Assembly: GCA_947463775.1 (NCBI GenBank)
Contig: CANHVD010000306.1
Coordinates: forward strand, 1 to 6,950
Origin: Planctomycetaceae bacterium
GTDB taxonomy: Bacteria > Planctomycetota > Planctomycetia > Planctomycetales > Planctomycetaceae
Reading direction: 5' to 3'
DNA length: 6,950 nt
Position numbers and translations under genes: made by a program. The notes under the pieces were generated by a model. It was not told the origin of the DNA. It was given only the letters and a program-made list of their open reading frames with translations, and searched no databases. Position 1 is the stretch's first letter. Each line of letters begins with the position of its first letter. Positions 1-5,980 of this stretch are shown piece by piece.

Positions 1-1
1 G

Positions 2-160
2 AGACAGAAGAACCCCAACACTTCTCTGGATCCGATTCAAAAGCCTTCGCCACGCAAGCGACCATCCAGCAAAGCGGCGAAGCGGAAACCGTTCCGGCCT
101 GTTGACGATAAGCCAGTCAAGCCAATCAATAAAGGACGCGATCGCCGCAGAGCCAAATAG
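2..160 (+). CDS. C-terminal tail of an unidentified protein (5' truncated by window edge)
   Basis: This frame is open from the window edge to a TAG at 158-160 and encodes about 52 residues. The peptide is low-complexity and strongly basic, rich in Lys, Arg, Pro and Ser, with stretches such as KPSPRKRPSSKAAKRKP and a final GRDRRRAK. No fold or motif is visible. Disordered basic tails like this occur at the C-terminus of RNA-binding enzymes such as DEAD-box helicases and RsuA/RluB-type pseudouridine synthases, so an RNA-related protein is possible, but that is inference only. Frame 1 closes at 103. Frame 3 stays open to about 213 but has a less protein-like composition, so frame 2 is preferred. 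The true start lies upstream of the window. Confidence 0.5.
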   Translation, partial: RQKNPNTSLDPIQKPSPRKRPSSKAAKRKPFRPVDDKPVKPINKGRDRRRAK

Positions 161-270
161 GTTATCGACCTGCTTTACTGGAACGAGTTTGGAAGTTTTA
201 ACCTGTCGTTGCTGATTGGTGAAGGCCGGGCTTTTCTGCCGGAAAGATCTTTCGCGACAGAACGCATCGT

Positions 271-316
271 GCGTGCAATCGGGTGAGGATTGCACGCTGC
301 ATGTGTCATGACATGC
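271..316 (+). other. Two adjacent hairpins directly upstream of repeat copy 1
   Basis: GCGTGCAATC (271-280) pairs perfectly with GATTGCACGC (288-297) around a 7-base loop. One base later, GCATGT (299-304) pairs with ACATGC (311-316) around a 6-base loop. The second stem overlaps the first bases of the 42-base repeat. No T-tract follows, so an intrinsic terminator is unlikely. The arrangement suggests a folded RNA, but whether it is transcribed is unknown. Confidence 0.6.
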
Positions 317-354
317 ACAGAGGTCGCGGCAAGTCATGAAGTCCCGCCCGGAAA
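313..354 (+). repeat. Dispersed 42-base repeat, copy 1
   Basis: This copy matches copy 2 (4222-4263) at about 33 of 42 positions and copy 3 (6016-6057) at about 28 of 42, without gaps. It shares the 16-mer CAGAGGTCGCGGCAAG (318-333) exactly with copy 2. Similarity to copy 2 extends beyond the core: CTGCAT lies 21-22 bases before the 16-mer in both, and CCGCGAC lies downstream in both (382-388 here, 4281-4287 there). It sits in the spacer upstream of the Gfo/Idh gene. Confidence 0.75.
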
Positions 355-463
355 GAAGTATTCAGAAGGGCGTATTCAAACCCGCGACTACGCTCATTGC
401 TGTGTTTCCGGGGCAATTGATTTGCGATCGACGATGCGGAAAAGTAGGATCTCACCGTCTTAG

Positions 464-495
464 TTGACAATGTTTAGGCCTTGGCGGCTTGTCAA
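464..495. promoter_or_regulatory. 7-bp inverted repeat TTGACAA/TTGTCAA
   Basis: TTGACAA at 464-470 and its exact reverse complement at 489-495 are separated by 18 bases. This could be a protein-binding dyad or a weak hairpin ahead of the Gfo/Idh gene. A 7-base match at this spacing can also arise by chance, so confidence is low. Confidence 0.25.
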
Positions 496-527
496 TTTTG
501 AATTTGAGTTTTCACCCACTGGTTCCT

Positions 528-605
528 TCCTGAACAATTCTGGTCGGCATCTCCTGCTGAATGTACGACAGATTTCTTCAGTAAGGCCGTCCCTCCTGAA
601 CAATT
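528..605. repeat. 12-base direct repeat pair in the Gfo/Idh leader
   Basis: TCCTGAACAATT occurs at 528-539 and again at 594-605, 66 bases apart. The second copy ends one base before the GGAG ribosome site of the gene at 620. Two identical sites at that spacing could be operator half-sites or a local duplication. No matching regulator gene is present in the window. Confidence 0.45.
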
Positions 606-606
606 T

Positions 607-610
607 GGAG
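607..610 (+). promoter_or_regulatory. Ribosome binding site for the Gfo/Idh gene
   Basis: GGAG at 607-610 lies 9 bases before the ATG at 620. It supports that start, which also places the twin-arginine motif at the correct distance from the N-terminus. Confidence 0.6.
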
Positions 611-619
611 TTCTCGTAG

Positions 620-1972
620 ATGTCGAACAAACCATCTGATTCCTCACGTCGTGGCTTTCTGAAGACCTCTGCAGTGGCTGCGGCTGGATCTCCTATCCTG
701 ACGAACCTCAGCCCAATCCGCGCGGCTCATGTTAACAGTGATGAGACCATTCGCATCGGTCTCATCGGTTGCGGTGGTCGAGGTCGAGGTGCTGCGGATC
801 AGGCGATGAACACCGCTGGCCCGACAAAGCTTGTGGCTGTCGCCGATGCGTTTGACGATAACCTGAAGAGTGCCGTTGGTCAGTTGAAGCGTCAGCACGG
901 CGATAAAGTTGACGTTCCGGAAGATCGTCAGTTCGTTGGTTTCGACGCCTACACAAAGGTGCTGGAGCAGGATTGCGATATCGTGATCCTGGCGACACCT
1001 CCAGGCTTCCGCCCGTTGCATTTTGAAGCCGCTATCAATGCCGGCAAGCACGTTTTCATGGAAAAGCCGGTGGCTGTTGACGCCGTCGGTGTTCGCAAGG
1101 TGCTCGACGCCAACCAGGTAGCCAAGTCAAAGAACCTCGCGGTTGCCGTTGGTCTGCAGCGACACCACGAGCCAATCTACATCGAAACGATCAAGCGTTT
1201 GCAGGACGGCGAGATTGGACGTATCGTCGCGACTCGTTGCTATTGGAACGGCGACGGTGTTTGGGTTCGCCCACGCCTTGATGGCCAGACCGAGATGGAG
1301 TACCAGATGCGCAACTGGTACTACTTCAACTGGTTGTGCGGTGACCATATCAACGAGCAGCACATTCACAACCTTGACGTCATCAACTGGCTGATGGGTG
1401 GTCCTCCGAAGATGGCTCAGGGACAGGGTGGTCGTCAGGTACGAACCGGCAAAGAGCACGGAGAAATCTACGATCATCACTTTGTGGAATTCACCTATGA
1501 GAAGGACGGCGAAAGCTCCGTTCTGCTCAGCCAGTGCCGACACATTCCAAATTGCTGGAGTTCAGTGTCTGAATACGCTCACGGGTCGGAAGGCTCGTGC
1601 AACATTGGTGACGGAAAGATTTTCGACGCCAAGGGCAACCTGAAGTGGGAATACAATCGCAAGTCTGAAGACGGCAAGCGAAAGAATATTCATGACGGCC
1701 ACCAGGATGAGCATCACGACCTGTTTGCTTCCCTGCGAAAGGGCGAGATTCCAAACGAAGGAGACTACGGCGCTCACAGCACCATGACTTCAATCCTTGG
1801 ACGCCTCGCAACTTACTCCGGCAAGGAGATTTCGTTCGAGGAAGCTCTGAAGTCTGATCTCTGCATTTCACCGGTCGAGACGTATCATTCGTTCAAGGAT
1901 ACGCCACCGATCCTTCCAAACGCCGACATGACCTATCCAATCCCGATGCCAGGGGTCACGAAGGTTCTGTAA
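620..1972 (+). CDS. Tat-exported Gfo/Idh/MocA family oxidoreductase
   Basis: This 450-residue protein belongs to the Gfo/Idh/MocA family of NAD(P)-dependent dehydrogenases, which usually act on sugars, inositols or their derivatives; the substrate here cannot be told. A twin-arginine signal SRRGFLK (residues 9-15), followed by an Ala-rich stretch, predicts export of the folded protein with its bound cofactor. The Rossmann domain begins near residue 43, with the nucleotide-binding loop IGLIGCGGRGRG (46-57) and the family's EKP motif at 148-150, whose Lys is the usual catalytic residue. The C-terminal substrate domain contains a His-rich stretch EQHIHNLD (246-253) and the segment around STMTSILGR (387-395), which resembles other planctomycete members. 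Length is normal for the Tat-bearing branch. The GGAG site 9 bases upstream supports the ATG start. An intrinsic terminator follows, so it appears to be transcribed alone. Family and export are well supported; the reaction is not. Confidence 0.93.
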   Translation: MSNKPSDSSRRGFLKTSAVAAAGSPILTNLSPIRAAHVNSDETIRIGLIGCGGRGRGAADQAMNTAGPTKLVAVADAFDDNLKSAVGQLKRQHGDKVDVPEDRQFVGFDAYTKVLEQDCDIVILATPPGFRPLHFEAAINAGKHVFMEKPVAVDAVGVRKVLDANQVAKSKNLAVAVGLQRHHEPIYIETIKRLQDGEIGRIVATRCYWNGDGVWVRPRLDGQTEMEYQMRNWYYFNWLCGDHINEQHIHNLDVINWLMGGPPKMAQGQGGRQVRTGKEHGEIYDHHFVEFTYEKDGESSVLLSQCRHIPNCWSSVSEYAHGSEGSCNIGDGKIFDAKGNLKWEYNRKSEDGKRKNIHDGHQDEHHDLFASLRKGEIPNEGDYGAHSTMTSILGRLATYSGKEISFEEALKSDLCISPVETYHSFKDTPPILPNADMTYPIPMPGVTKVL

Positions 1973-2012
1973 TCGGAGTCAGCCTGGAAATTCCTGACTT
2001 TGTAATGCATCG

Positions 2013-2052
2013 AAAGAGGCCACGATTGTCATTATCGTGGCCTCTTTTTTTT
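2013..2052 (+). terminator. Strong intrinsic terminator of the Gfo/Idh gene
   Basis: AAAGAGGCCACGAT (2013-2026) pairs perfectly over 14 bp with 2034-2047 around a 7-base loop, and a run of eight T (2045-2052) follows. The T-run is on the plus strand, 40 bases after the stop at 1972. On the minus strand only three T follow the stem, so it should act mainly on plus-strand transcription. Confidence 0.93.
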
Positions 2053-2084
2053 GCTCGTTGGACCTTGGACCTCGAACCTTCACC

Positions 2085-2116
2085 TTGGAGTGCGGCAGCC
2101 TGCTGCCGCACTCCAA
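2085..2116. repeat. 15-bp near-perfect palindrome between convergent genes
   Basis: TTGGAGTGCGGCAGC (2085-2099) pairs without mismatch with 2102-2116, leaving only two bases, CT, between the arms. It lies 7 bases beyond the stop codon of the minus-strand aldo/keto reductase. It has no T-tract on either strand, so it is not a standard intrinsic terminator. It could stabilise the 3' end of that mRNA or be a REP-like dispersed palindrome. Short repeats ACCTTGGA at 2062-2069 and 2082-2089 lie just beside it. Confidence 0.85.
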
Positions 2117-2123
2117 AAGGGTC

Positions 2124-3128
2124 TCACACGCGAGGCTTCGCTGCTCCGCCGATTGCTTCAAGCTGCTGATCGCGTTTGGCGATGGCGTCGGAGATGACCT
2201 TTTGACTGGCGGCATCAAGAGTTCTGTCGCCGGCCGTCACGGTTTGTTCAATCTGTTGCGGACTGCGAGCTCCAACGATCGCTGATGTCAATTCGGGCCG
2301 ACGCAGAGTCCATGCGATCGCGACATCTGTTACCGACCACTGCAACGACTCCGCAAGAACACCGAGCGTGTTCACGAATTCCAGATTGATTTCCAGTTGA
2401 GGCGAATGGAAACGAGGGTCTTTCGAGCGATGATCTTTGCTCGACAACGCGGCAACTCGTTCGGCGGTGAATTTCCCTGTGAGCAGACCTTTGCCCATTG
2501 GGCTATAACAAACAACGCCGATGTTTTCTTTGCCGCAGAACGGCAGAATTTCAGCCTCGACATCGCGTGCAATCATGCTGTACGGCGGCTGCAGTGAGGC
2601 AATGGGATGGATCGCCTGAAGCCGCTGCATCTGACTGACCGAGTGATTCGAAACGCCGATGTGCCGAACCTTTCCCTGTTGCTTGAGATCAACCAGTGTC
2701 TGCCAGCCTTCTTCGATTTCTTCATCAGGCTCCGGCCAATGCATCTGGTACCAGTCGATGCAGTCCGTGTTCAAACGAAGCAGGCTCGCTTCGCATTCTG
2801 CGATTACGCTTTCGCGTTTCAGGCACTTGCCGATTTCTCCGTTTCCCAGAGCAACTCGTCCGCACTTTGTCGCGACGATCGGCCGATCTGCTTTAGGAAT
2901 GGCCTCCAAGGCTTTCGCGACCAGAATCTCACTGCGACCTTCGCCATAGATGGCGGCTGTATCGATCCAATTGATCCCCAGTTCGACCGCACGCACAATC
3001 GCCCCGATGGCTTCAGATTCGTCCTGGTCGCCCCAGCCGAATTTCCAGTCACCGCCACCAATCGCCCACGTCCCGAGACCAATCACACTGATCTTGAGCC
3101 CACTTGAGCCTAATGTTCGAAACTGCAC
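2124..3128 (-). CDS. Aldo/keto reductase
   Basis: This 334-residue cytoplasmic enzyme should reduce aldehydes or ketones, or oxidise the reverse substrates, with NADP(H) on a TIM barrel. The N-terminus LGSSGLKISVIGLGTW (6-21) is typical of the family. The catalytic tetrad can be placed as Asp56 (in WIDTA), Tyr61 (in AIYGEGRSE), Lys88 (in VATKCG) and His130 (in QMHWP). The GVSNHS strand (158-163) and the C-terminal AIVGARSPQQIEQT segment, which binds the cofactor phosphate, are also present. Length is standard and no catalytic residue is missing. The start codon is GTG (3126-3128), chosen because an AAGGA site lies 8 bases upstream and the protein then begins exactly at the first barrel strand. 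It is convergent with the Gfo/Idh gene and divergent from the molybdoenzyme. The physiological substrate is unknown; it resembles the broad stress-type reductases of the family. Confidence 0.95.
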   Translation of the reverse strand: MQFRTLGSSGLKISVIGLGTWAIGGGDWKFGWGDQDESEAIGAIVRAVELGINWIDTAAIYGEGRSEILVAKALEAIPKADRPIVATKCGRVALGNGEIGKCLKRESVIAECEASLLRLNTDCIDWYQMHWPEPDEEIEEGWQTLVDLKQQGKVRHIGVSNHSVSQMQRLQAIHPIASLQPPYSMIARDVEAEILPFCGKENIGVVCYSPMGKGLLTGKFTAERVAALSSKDHRSKDPRFHSPQLEINLEFVNTLGVLAESLQWSVTDVAIAWTLRRPELTSAIVGARSPQQIEQTVTAGDRTLDAASQKVISDAIAKRDQQLEAIGGAAKPRV

Positions 3129-3136
3129 TTGTGGAA

Positions 3137-3141
3137 TCCTT
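3137..3141 (-). promoter_or_regulatory. Ribosome binding site deciding the GTG start of the aldo/keto reductase
   Basis: The minus strand reads AAGGA at these positions, 8 bases before the GTG start. This is optimal spacing and supports a non-ATG start. Confidence 0.65.
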
Positions 3142-3423
3142 GGAATGAAGCCGAAATACGGTGCCTGTGGAGTTCTAGGAACAGTCCCGAAACAGTATCC
3201 GGGTCAATCAAATGGAGACTCGCCCGGTGTGCCTGCGTTCGCTGAGGCTCACTTGTCACACCCTACACAAAATCGTTGAAATGTGTCGGGAATGACAAGT
3301 ACGCCGCGGCGACGTAAGTCGGATGCTAAGTCATGATCCGTCTGAAATGCTGGCTAAAGCCAACACGACAACTTGAACTCCGACTAGATTATCAACATAA
3401 CGGCCTCAGGATATCGGCAAGCC
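3142..3423. other. Divergent intergenic region with no gene
   Basis: This region separates the divergent aldo/keto reductase and molybdoenzyme genes, so it should contain both promoters. It holds the interrupted dyad at 3251-3300, a 10-base palindrome CGCCGCGGCG (3302-3311) and a small hairpin TGGCTAAAGCCA near 3351. A weak plus-strand promoter candidate is TTGAAC (3373-3378), a 17-base spacer, then CATAAC, with 4 of 6 consensus bases in each box. AGGA at 3408-3411 is a distant, weak ribosome site for the start at 3424. Confidence 0.4.
3251..3300. promoter_or_regulatory. 50-base interrupted dyad in the divergent promoter region
   Basis: ACTTGTCA (3251-3258) is the exact reverse complement of 3293-3300. 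After a 2-by-2 internal loop, CCCTACACA (3261-3269) pairs with TGTGTCGGG (3282-3290) with one mismatch, leaving a 12-base loop: 16 pairs in all. A competing pairing exists, because GGTGTG (3226-3231) is complementary to CACACC (3257-3262). It could be a regulator-binding dyad serving both divergent genes, or an intergenic repeat. Confidence 0.6.
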
Positions 3424-4131
3424 ATGTCACTTTACAGTCCCAACACAGACCCCAAATATCAAACTACCGACGAGCAGCGTCCGATCGGTTTGCCGGACGA
3501 TGTGATCATCTCGGAAGATACTCATCGAGAAAATCGCCTGCCCGCCGGACAGCATCGTACTCGCAAATGGCCGGTGCTGCATGCGTCGACAGTTCCTGTG
3601 ATTAATCCCGCTGCCTGGACGCTGCAAGTTCATGGACTGGTCAGTAAGCCGCTGGAGTTTACACTGGCGCAGTTTCGGGAGCTGCCTCGCATTAAGGTCT
3701 TCGCGGATTTTCACTGCGTAACGACCTGGTCGCGACTGGGGAATCTGTGGGAAGGCGTATCACTCAGATGGTTGTTGTCGGAAGCGGGCGTAAAGGACTC
3801 CGCCGCCTTCGCAATCATCGGTGGATGTGATAACGGCTGGACAACAAATGTTCCGCTGTCGGCTCTGCTGGACAATGATGTGCTTCTGGCCGATTTGCAC
3901 GATGGCTTGCCACTGGACGACGACCATGGCGGACCTGTTCGCCTTGTGGTGCCCAAACTGTTCGCATGGAAAAGTGCGAAGTGGGTGAATCGAATTGAAC
4001 TAACCGAACGCAACGTTCCGGGCTACTGGGAACAGGCCGGTTATCACAACGTCGGTGACCCATGGAAAGAACAACGCTACCGAGACGATCCGGAGTGGCT
4101 GAGCGAAGGCACAGTCGCGGATGGCATCTAA
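3424..4131 (+). CDS. Sulfite-oxidase-like molybdopterin-dependent oxidoreductase (cytoplasmic)
   Basis: This 235-residue protein is a molybdopterin oxidoreductase of the sulfite oxidase fold (COG2041). These enzymes hold molybdenum on one pterin and a cysteine thiolate and carry out oxygen-atom transfer. The likely Mo-ligand is Cys98 in DFHCVTTWS (95-103), followed by the expected NLWEGVSL. Further family landmarks are the GGCDNGWTTNVPL segment (133-145), the Gly-Gly-Pro-Val-Arg stretch with VPKLFAWKSAKWV (169-188), and the ending GYWEQAGYHNVGDPWKEQRY (200-219), which is characteristic of the short YuiH-like branch. There is no signal peptide, haem domain or dimerisation domain, so it is probably cytoplasmic and needs an unidentified electron partner. 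The ATG is the best start, although its AGGA site is 12 bases away. Molybdenum cofactor genes are not in the window. Substrate unknown; activity on sulfite should not be assumed. Confidence 0.94.
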   Translation: MSLYSPNTDPKYQTTDEQRPIGLPDDVIISEDTHRENRLPAGQHRTRKWPVLHASTVPVINPAAWTLQVHGLVSKPLEFTLAQFRELPRIKVFADFHCVTTWSRLGNLWEGVSLRWLLSEAGVKDSAAFAIIGGCDNGWTTNVPLSALLDNDVLLADLHDGLPLDDDHGGPVRLVVPKLFAWKSAKWVNRIELTERNVPGYWEQAGYHNVGDPWKEQRYRDDPEWLSEGTVADGI

Positions 4132-4135
4132 AAGG

Positions 4136-4159
4136 AGGCTTTTGTTCGCGGAAAAGCCT
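4136..4159 (+). terminator. Hairpin after the molybdoenzyme gene (terminator-like, no T-tract)
   Basis: AGGCTTTT (4136-4143) pairs perfectly with AAAAGCCT (4152-4159) around an 8-base loop, starting five bases after the stop codon. A second small hairpin follows at once: TCGCC (4160-4164) with GGCGA (4169-4173) around a 4-base loop. The T-run lies in the ascending arm, not after the stem, so it is a poor intrinsic terminator. It may instead mark the mRNA 3' end. Confidence 0.45.
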
Positions 4160-4221
4160 TCGCCGTCAGGCGACCCTCGTTTGCAATTGAATAAGAATTA
4201 TAGACTGCATCGCACCATCAC

Positions 4222-4263
4222 GTGCCCAGAGGTCGCGGCAAGCCGCACAGTCCTGCCCGGCAA
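4222..4263 (+). repeat. Dispersed 42-base repeat, copy 2
   Basis: This copy is the closest to both others: about 33 of 42 identical to copy 1 and 31 of 42 to copy 3, without gaps. The shared 16-mer with copy 1 lies at 4227-4242. An internal GCGGC/GCCGC match could form a tight stem here that copy 1 lacks. It lies 176 bases upstream of the HD gene's ATG and about 90 bases after the previous stop. Confidence 0.75.
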
Positions 4264-4439
4264 GCAGAACCTGCAGAAATCCGCGACGACTACTCGCTGC
4301 AGGAAGATCGCTGGAGTCCGCAAGACAAATCAAGTGATCTCGTTATCATTCGCGTTTTCCAGTGCGTTCGCTGGGGGCAGTCACAGGATGTTTGTCCCGC
4401 CGCAGAGCATTGTTTTCTCTGATTTTCAGGCCAATTGGA

Positions 4440-5849
4440 ATGGTTCGAGATTTTACGACCGAGAGTTTGTCCCACGACCCGATTCACGGCTACATCCCGT
4501 TTATCTCACGAGTCGGACTGCCGGCAGGCGAAGCGGCCGAACAGGATCTGATTGATCATCCGTGGGTTCAGCGGATGCGGCAGATTCATCAACTGCAGAC
4601 GGCATGGTGGGTGTTTCCATCCGCCGAACATATGCGATTTCAGCACGTACTTGGCGTGATGCATCTGGGTTCGGTGACTGTTAACGCGTGGTATGAATCA
4701 TTGTCGGACTGTTGCCGCAATGTGCCTTCGCGAGCGTGCGTTGAGAGCATGGTGCGTATCGCCGGTTTGCTGCACGATGTGGGGCACGGGCCTTTCGGTC
4801 ACTTCTTCGATGATCACTATCTGGATCAGTTTAATCTGACTCACGAAGACATCGGTGGCCATGTTATCGAGCATGAACTGGGCGATATCATTCGTCGCAT
4901 TCGCAGAAACCCAAATGGAAAACTCCAGCCACTGGAAGAGCTTGACCCCAAGCAAATCGCGTGGCTGATTCGCCGACCTTCCGGACATCCGGACGACCAG
5001 GAAGGACATCCCGACTGGCTGAAGAAACTGCGAGCACTCTTCAGTGGAATTTACACGGTCGACAACATGGACTTCGTGCTGCGTGATGCGTACATGTCCG
5101 GTTACAACACGAAGGCGTTCGATATCTCCCGCCTGATTCACTACAGCTTCTTCACGGAGAACGGCCTGACGATTCATTCGCGCGGTCTGCCGACGTTGAT
5201 CAACTTCATCGAAACTCGCGCAAATCTGTTCCGGACGATTTACTTCCATCGCACCGTTCGCGGCATCGACATCGCTTTGGAAGAATACTTTGCGGAGACG
5301 ATGAAACGATTGTTCCCCGGGAACCCTCTGCAGCATTTGAAGGCTTATCAGGGGCTGACGGAGACTTCGTTTCTGGTCGATGTGGCTCGCTGGGCCGACA
5401 GTTCTGATCCCACACTTCGTGAGCTGGGAACGCATTGGAAGGCGATCATCAACCGCGAAGAAATGTGGCGGATGGCGTGTGAACGTACAATGCACTTCCA
5501 CAGCGGTCAGGCGGAAAGCACAACGATCTTTTCAGAACCGGATCTGGTGGAGCGGCGAGTTCGTGAGTCGCTGCCGAAACCACTCCGGGAGATTCCTCTT
5601 CGCATCGACGTGGCTCGCCACTATCACCGACCGAGTGCCAGAAAGCCGGCGGGCAAGCAGAATTACTGGTACGACACGGCCAGTGGTCTCTCGCATGAGC
5701 TGGATGATGACGAACTGTTCCGCAGTCTGCCGACCAGTTTCATCATCTTTCGCATTTACAGCCGCGATCATGGTCATGATCGCGAGCTAAACGCCGCACT
5801 CCAGAAAGTCGCCGGCGGCTCGGGCGGAGATACAAAGACAAACATGTGA
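4440..5849 (+). CDS. HD-domain phosphohydrolase, SAMHD1/COG1078 type
   Basis: This 469-residue protein is an HD-superfamily metal-dependent phosphohydrolase, probably a dNTP triphosphohydrolase or related nucleotide hydrolase in the cytoplasm. The N-terminus has the family signature DPIHGYI (13-19) and a QRMRQIHQLQ segment leading to FPSAEHMRFQH. All metal and catalytic positions known from SAMHD1 can be aligned: His69, His112-Asp113 in LLHDVGHGPFGH with His116 and His121, His135 in THED, and Asp208 in the VDNMDFVLRD segment. Downstream come the family's FIETRANLFRTIYFHRTVRG helix and a C-terminal region ending in FIIFRIYSRDHG. No SAM or other regulatory domain is attached. The frame also allows a GTG at 4362, but the extra 26 residues are not family-like. 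The ATG at 4440 has an AGG 9 bases upstream and puts DPIHG at the usual distance from the start. It stands alone, so a defence role has no contextual support. Confidence 0.92.
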   Translation: MVRDFTTESLSHDPIHGYIPFISRVGLPAGEAAEQDLIDHPWVQRMRQIHQLQTAWWVFPSAEHMRFQHVLGVMHLGSVTVNAWYESLSDCCRNVPSRACVESMVRIAGLLHDVGHGPFGHFFDDHYLDQFNLTHEDIGGHVIEHELGDIIRRIRRNPNGKLQPLEELDPKQIAWLIRRPSGHPDDQEGHPDWLKKLRALFSGIYTVDNMDFVLRDAYMSGYNTKAFDISRLIHYSFFTENGLTIHSRGLPTLINFIETRANLFRTIYFHRTVRGIDIALEEYFAETMKRLFPGNPLQHLKAYQGLTETSFLVDVARWADSSDPTLRELGTHWKAIINREEMWRMACERTMHFHSGQAESTTIFSEPDLVERRVRESLPKPLREIPLRIDVARHYHRPSARKPAGKQNYWYDTASGLSHELDDDELFRSLPTSFIIFRIYSRDHGHDRELNAALQKVAGGSGGDTKTNM

Positions 5850-5896
5850 CATCGTCCCCGCGAGTTTCTGGGGTTCGTTCTCGTTTAACGGCTAGC

Positions 5897-5923
5897 CGCA
5901 GGCGTTGGCTAATTTCGCCTGCG
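5897..5923. terminator. Hairpin 48 bases after the HD gene (possible transcript end or REP-like repeat)
   Basis: CGCAGGCG (5897-5904) pairs perfectly with CGCCTGCG (5916-5923) around an 11-base loop. An overlapping alternative stem, TAGCC (5893-5897) with GGCTA (5907-5911), competes with it. No T-tract follows. Its position after the stop at 5849 suggests a 3'-end structure, or a dispersed repeat of the GGCTAGCCGC...GGCTAA type. Confidence 0.45.
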
Positions 5924-5980
5924 CCTGTGGCCCGCCGTTGAACGAAGTTTCAGTTTGTAACTCAGGACGGGCCGACTGCG

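Larger units (their letters stand above)
161..619. other. 459-base gene-free spacer, probable leader of the Gfo/Idh gene
   Basis: No convincing coding frame was found here. From left to right it holds a 10-bp hairpin (271-297), a 6-bp hairpin (299-316), repeat copy 1 (313-354), an inverted pair TTGACAA/TTGTCAA (464-470 and 489-495), a 12-base direct repeat (528-539 and 594-605) and a GGAG ribosome site (607-610). I could not identify a confident sigma-70 promoter. The TTGACA at 464-469 has no acceptable -10 box at normal spacing. Confidence 0.6.
4132..4439. other. 308-base gene-free spacer, probable leader of the HD gene
   Basis: The spacer holds two small hairpins just after the molybdoenzyme stop (4136-4159 and 4160-4173), an AT-rich patch at about 4181-4204 ending in TATAGA (4199-4204), and repeat copy 2 (4222-4263). 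The TATAGA could be a -10 box but has no good -35 at normal spacing. Open frames crossing this region have no recognisable protein character. The bases from 4264 to about 4420 show nothing I can name. Confidence 0.5.

Noticed and set aside
2607..3107. Plus-strand open frame of 166 codons
   Set aside because: It is antisense to the aldo/keto reductase, which has its full catalytic tetrad and a good ribosome site.
620..4131. A joint redox pathway or operon of the Gfo/Idh, aldo/keto reductase and molybdoenzyme genes
   Set aside because: The genes switch strand, a strong terminator and long spacers separate them, and no shared substrate is suggested, so adjacency alone is too weak.
39..4164. 13-base match AAAAGCCTTCGCC at 39-51 and 4152-4164
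   Set aside because: A single 13-base match is expected fairly often by chance in a window this size. One copy lies in probable coding sequence, and the flanks are only loosely alike.
4362..4439. GTG at 4362 as the start of the HD gene
   Set aside because: The 26 extra residues do not resemble the family N-terminus. The ATG at 4440 has a spaced AGG and puts DPIHG at the normal position.
4121..4555. Plus-strand open frame of 144 codons bridging the molybdoenzyme and HD genes
   Set aside because: It overlaps the ends of both real genes, contains repeat copy 2 and has no domain character.
4698..5501. Minus-strand open frame of 267 codons
   Set aside because: It lies wholly inside the HD gene, whose motifs are complete on the plus strand. 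The antisense frame shows no family features and is a by-product of codon bias.
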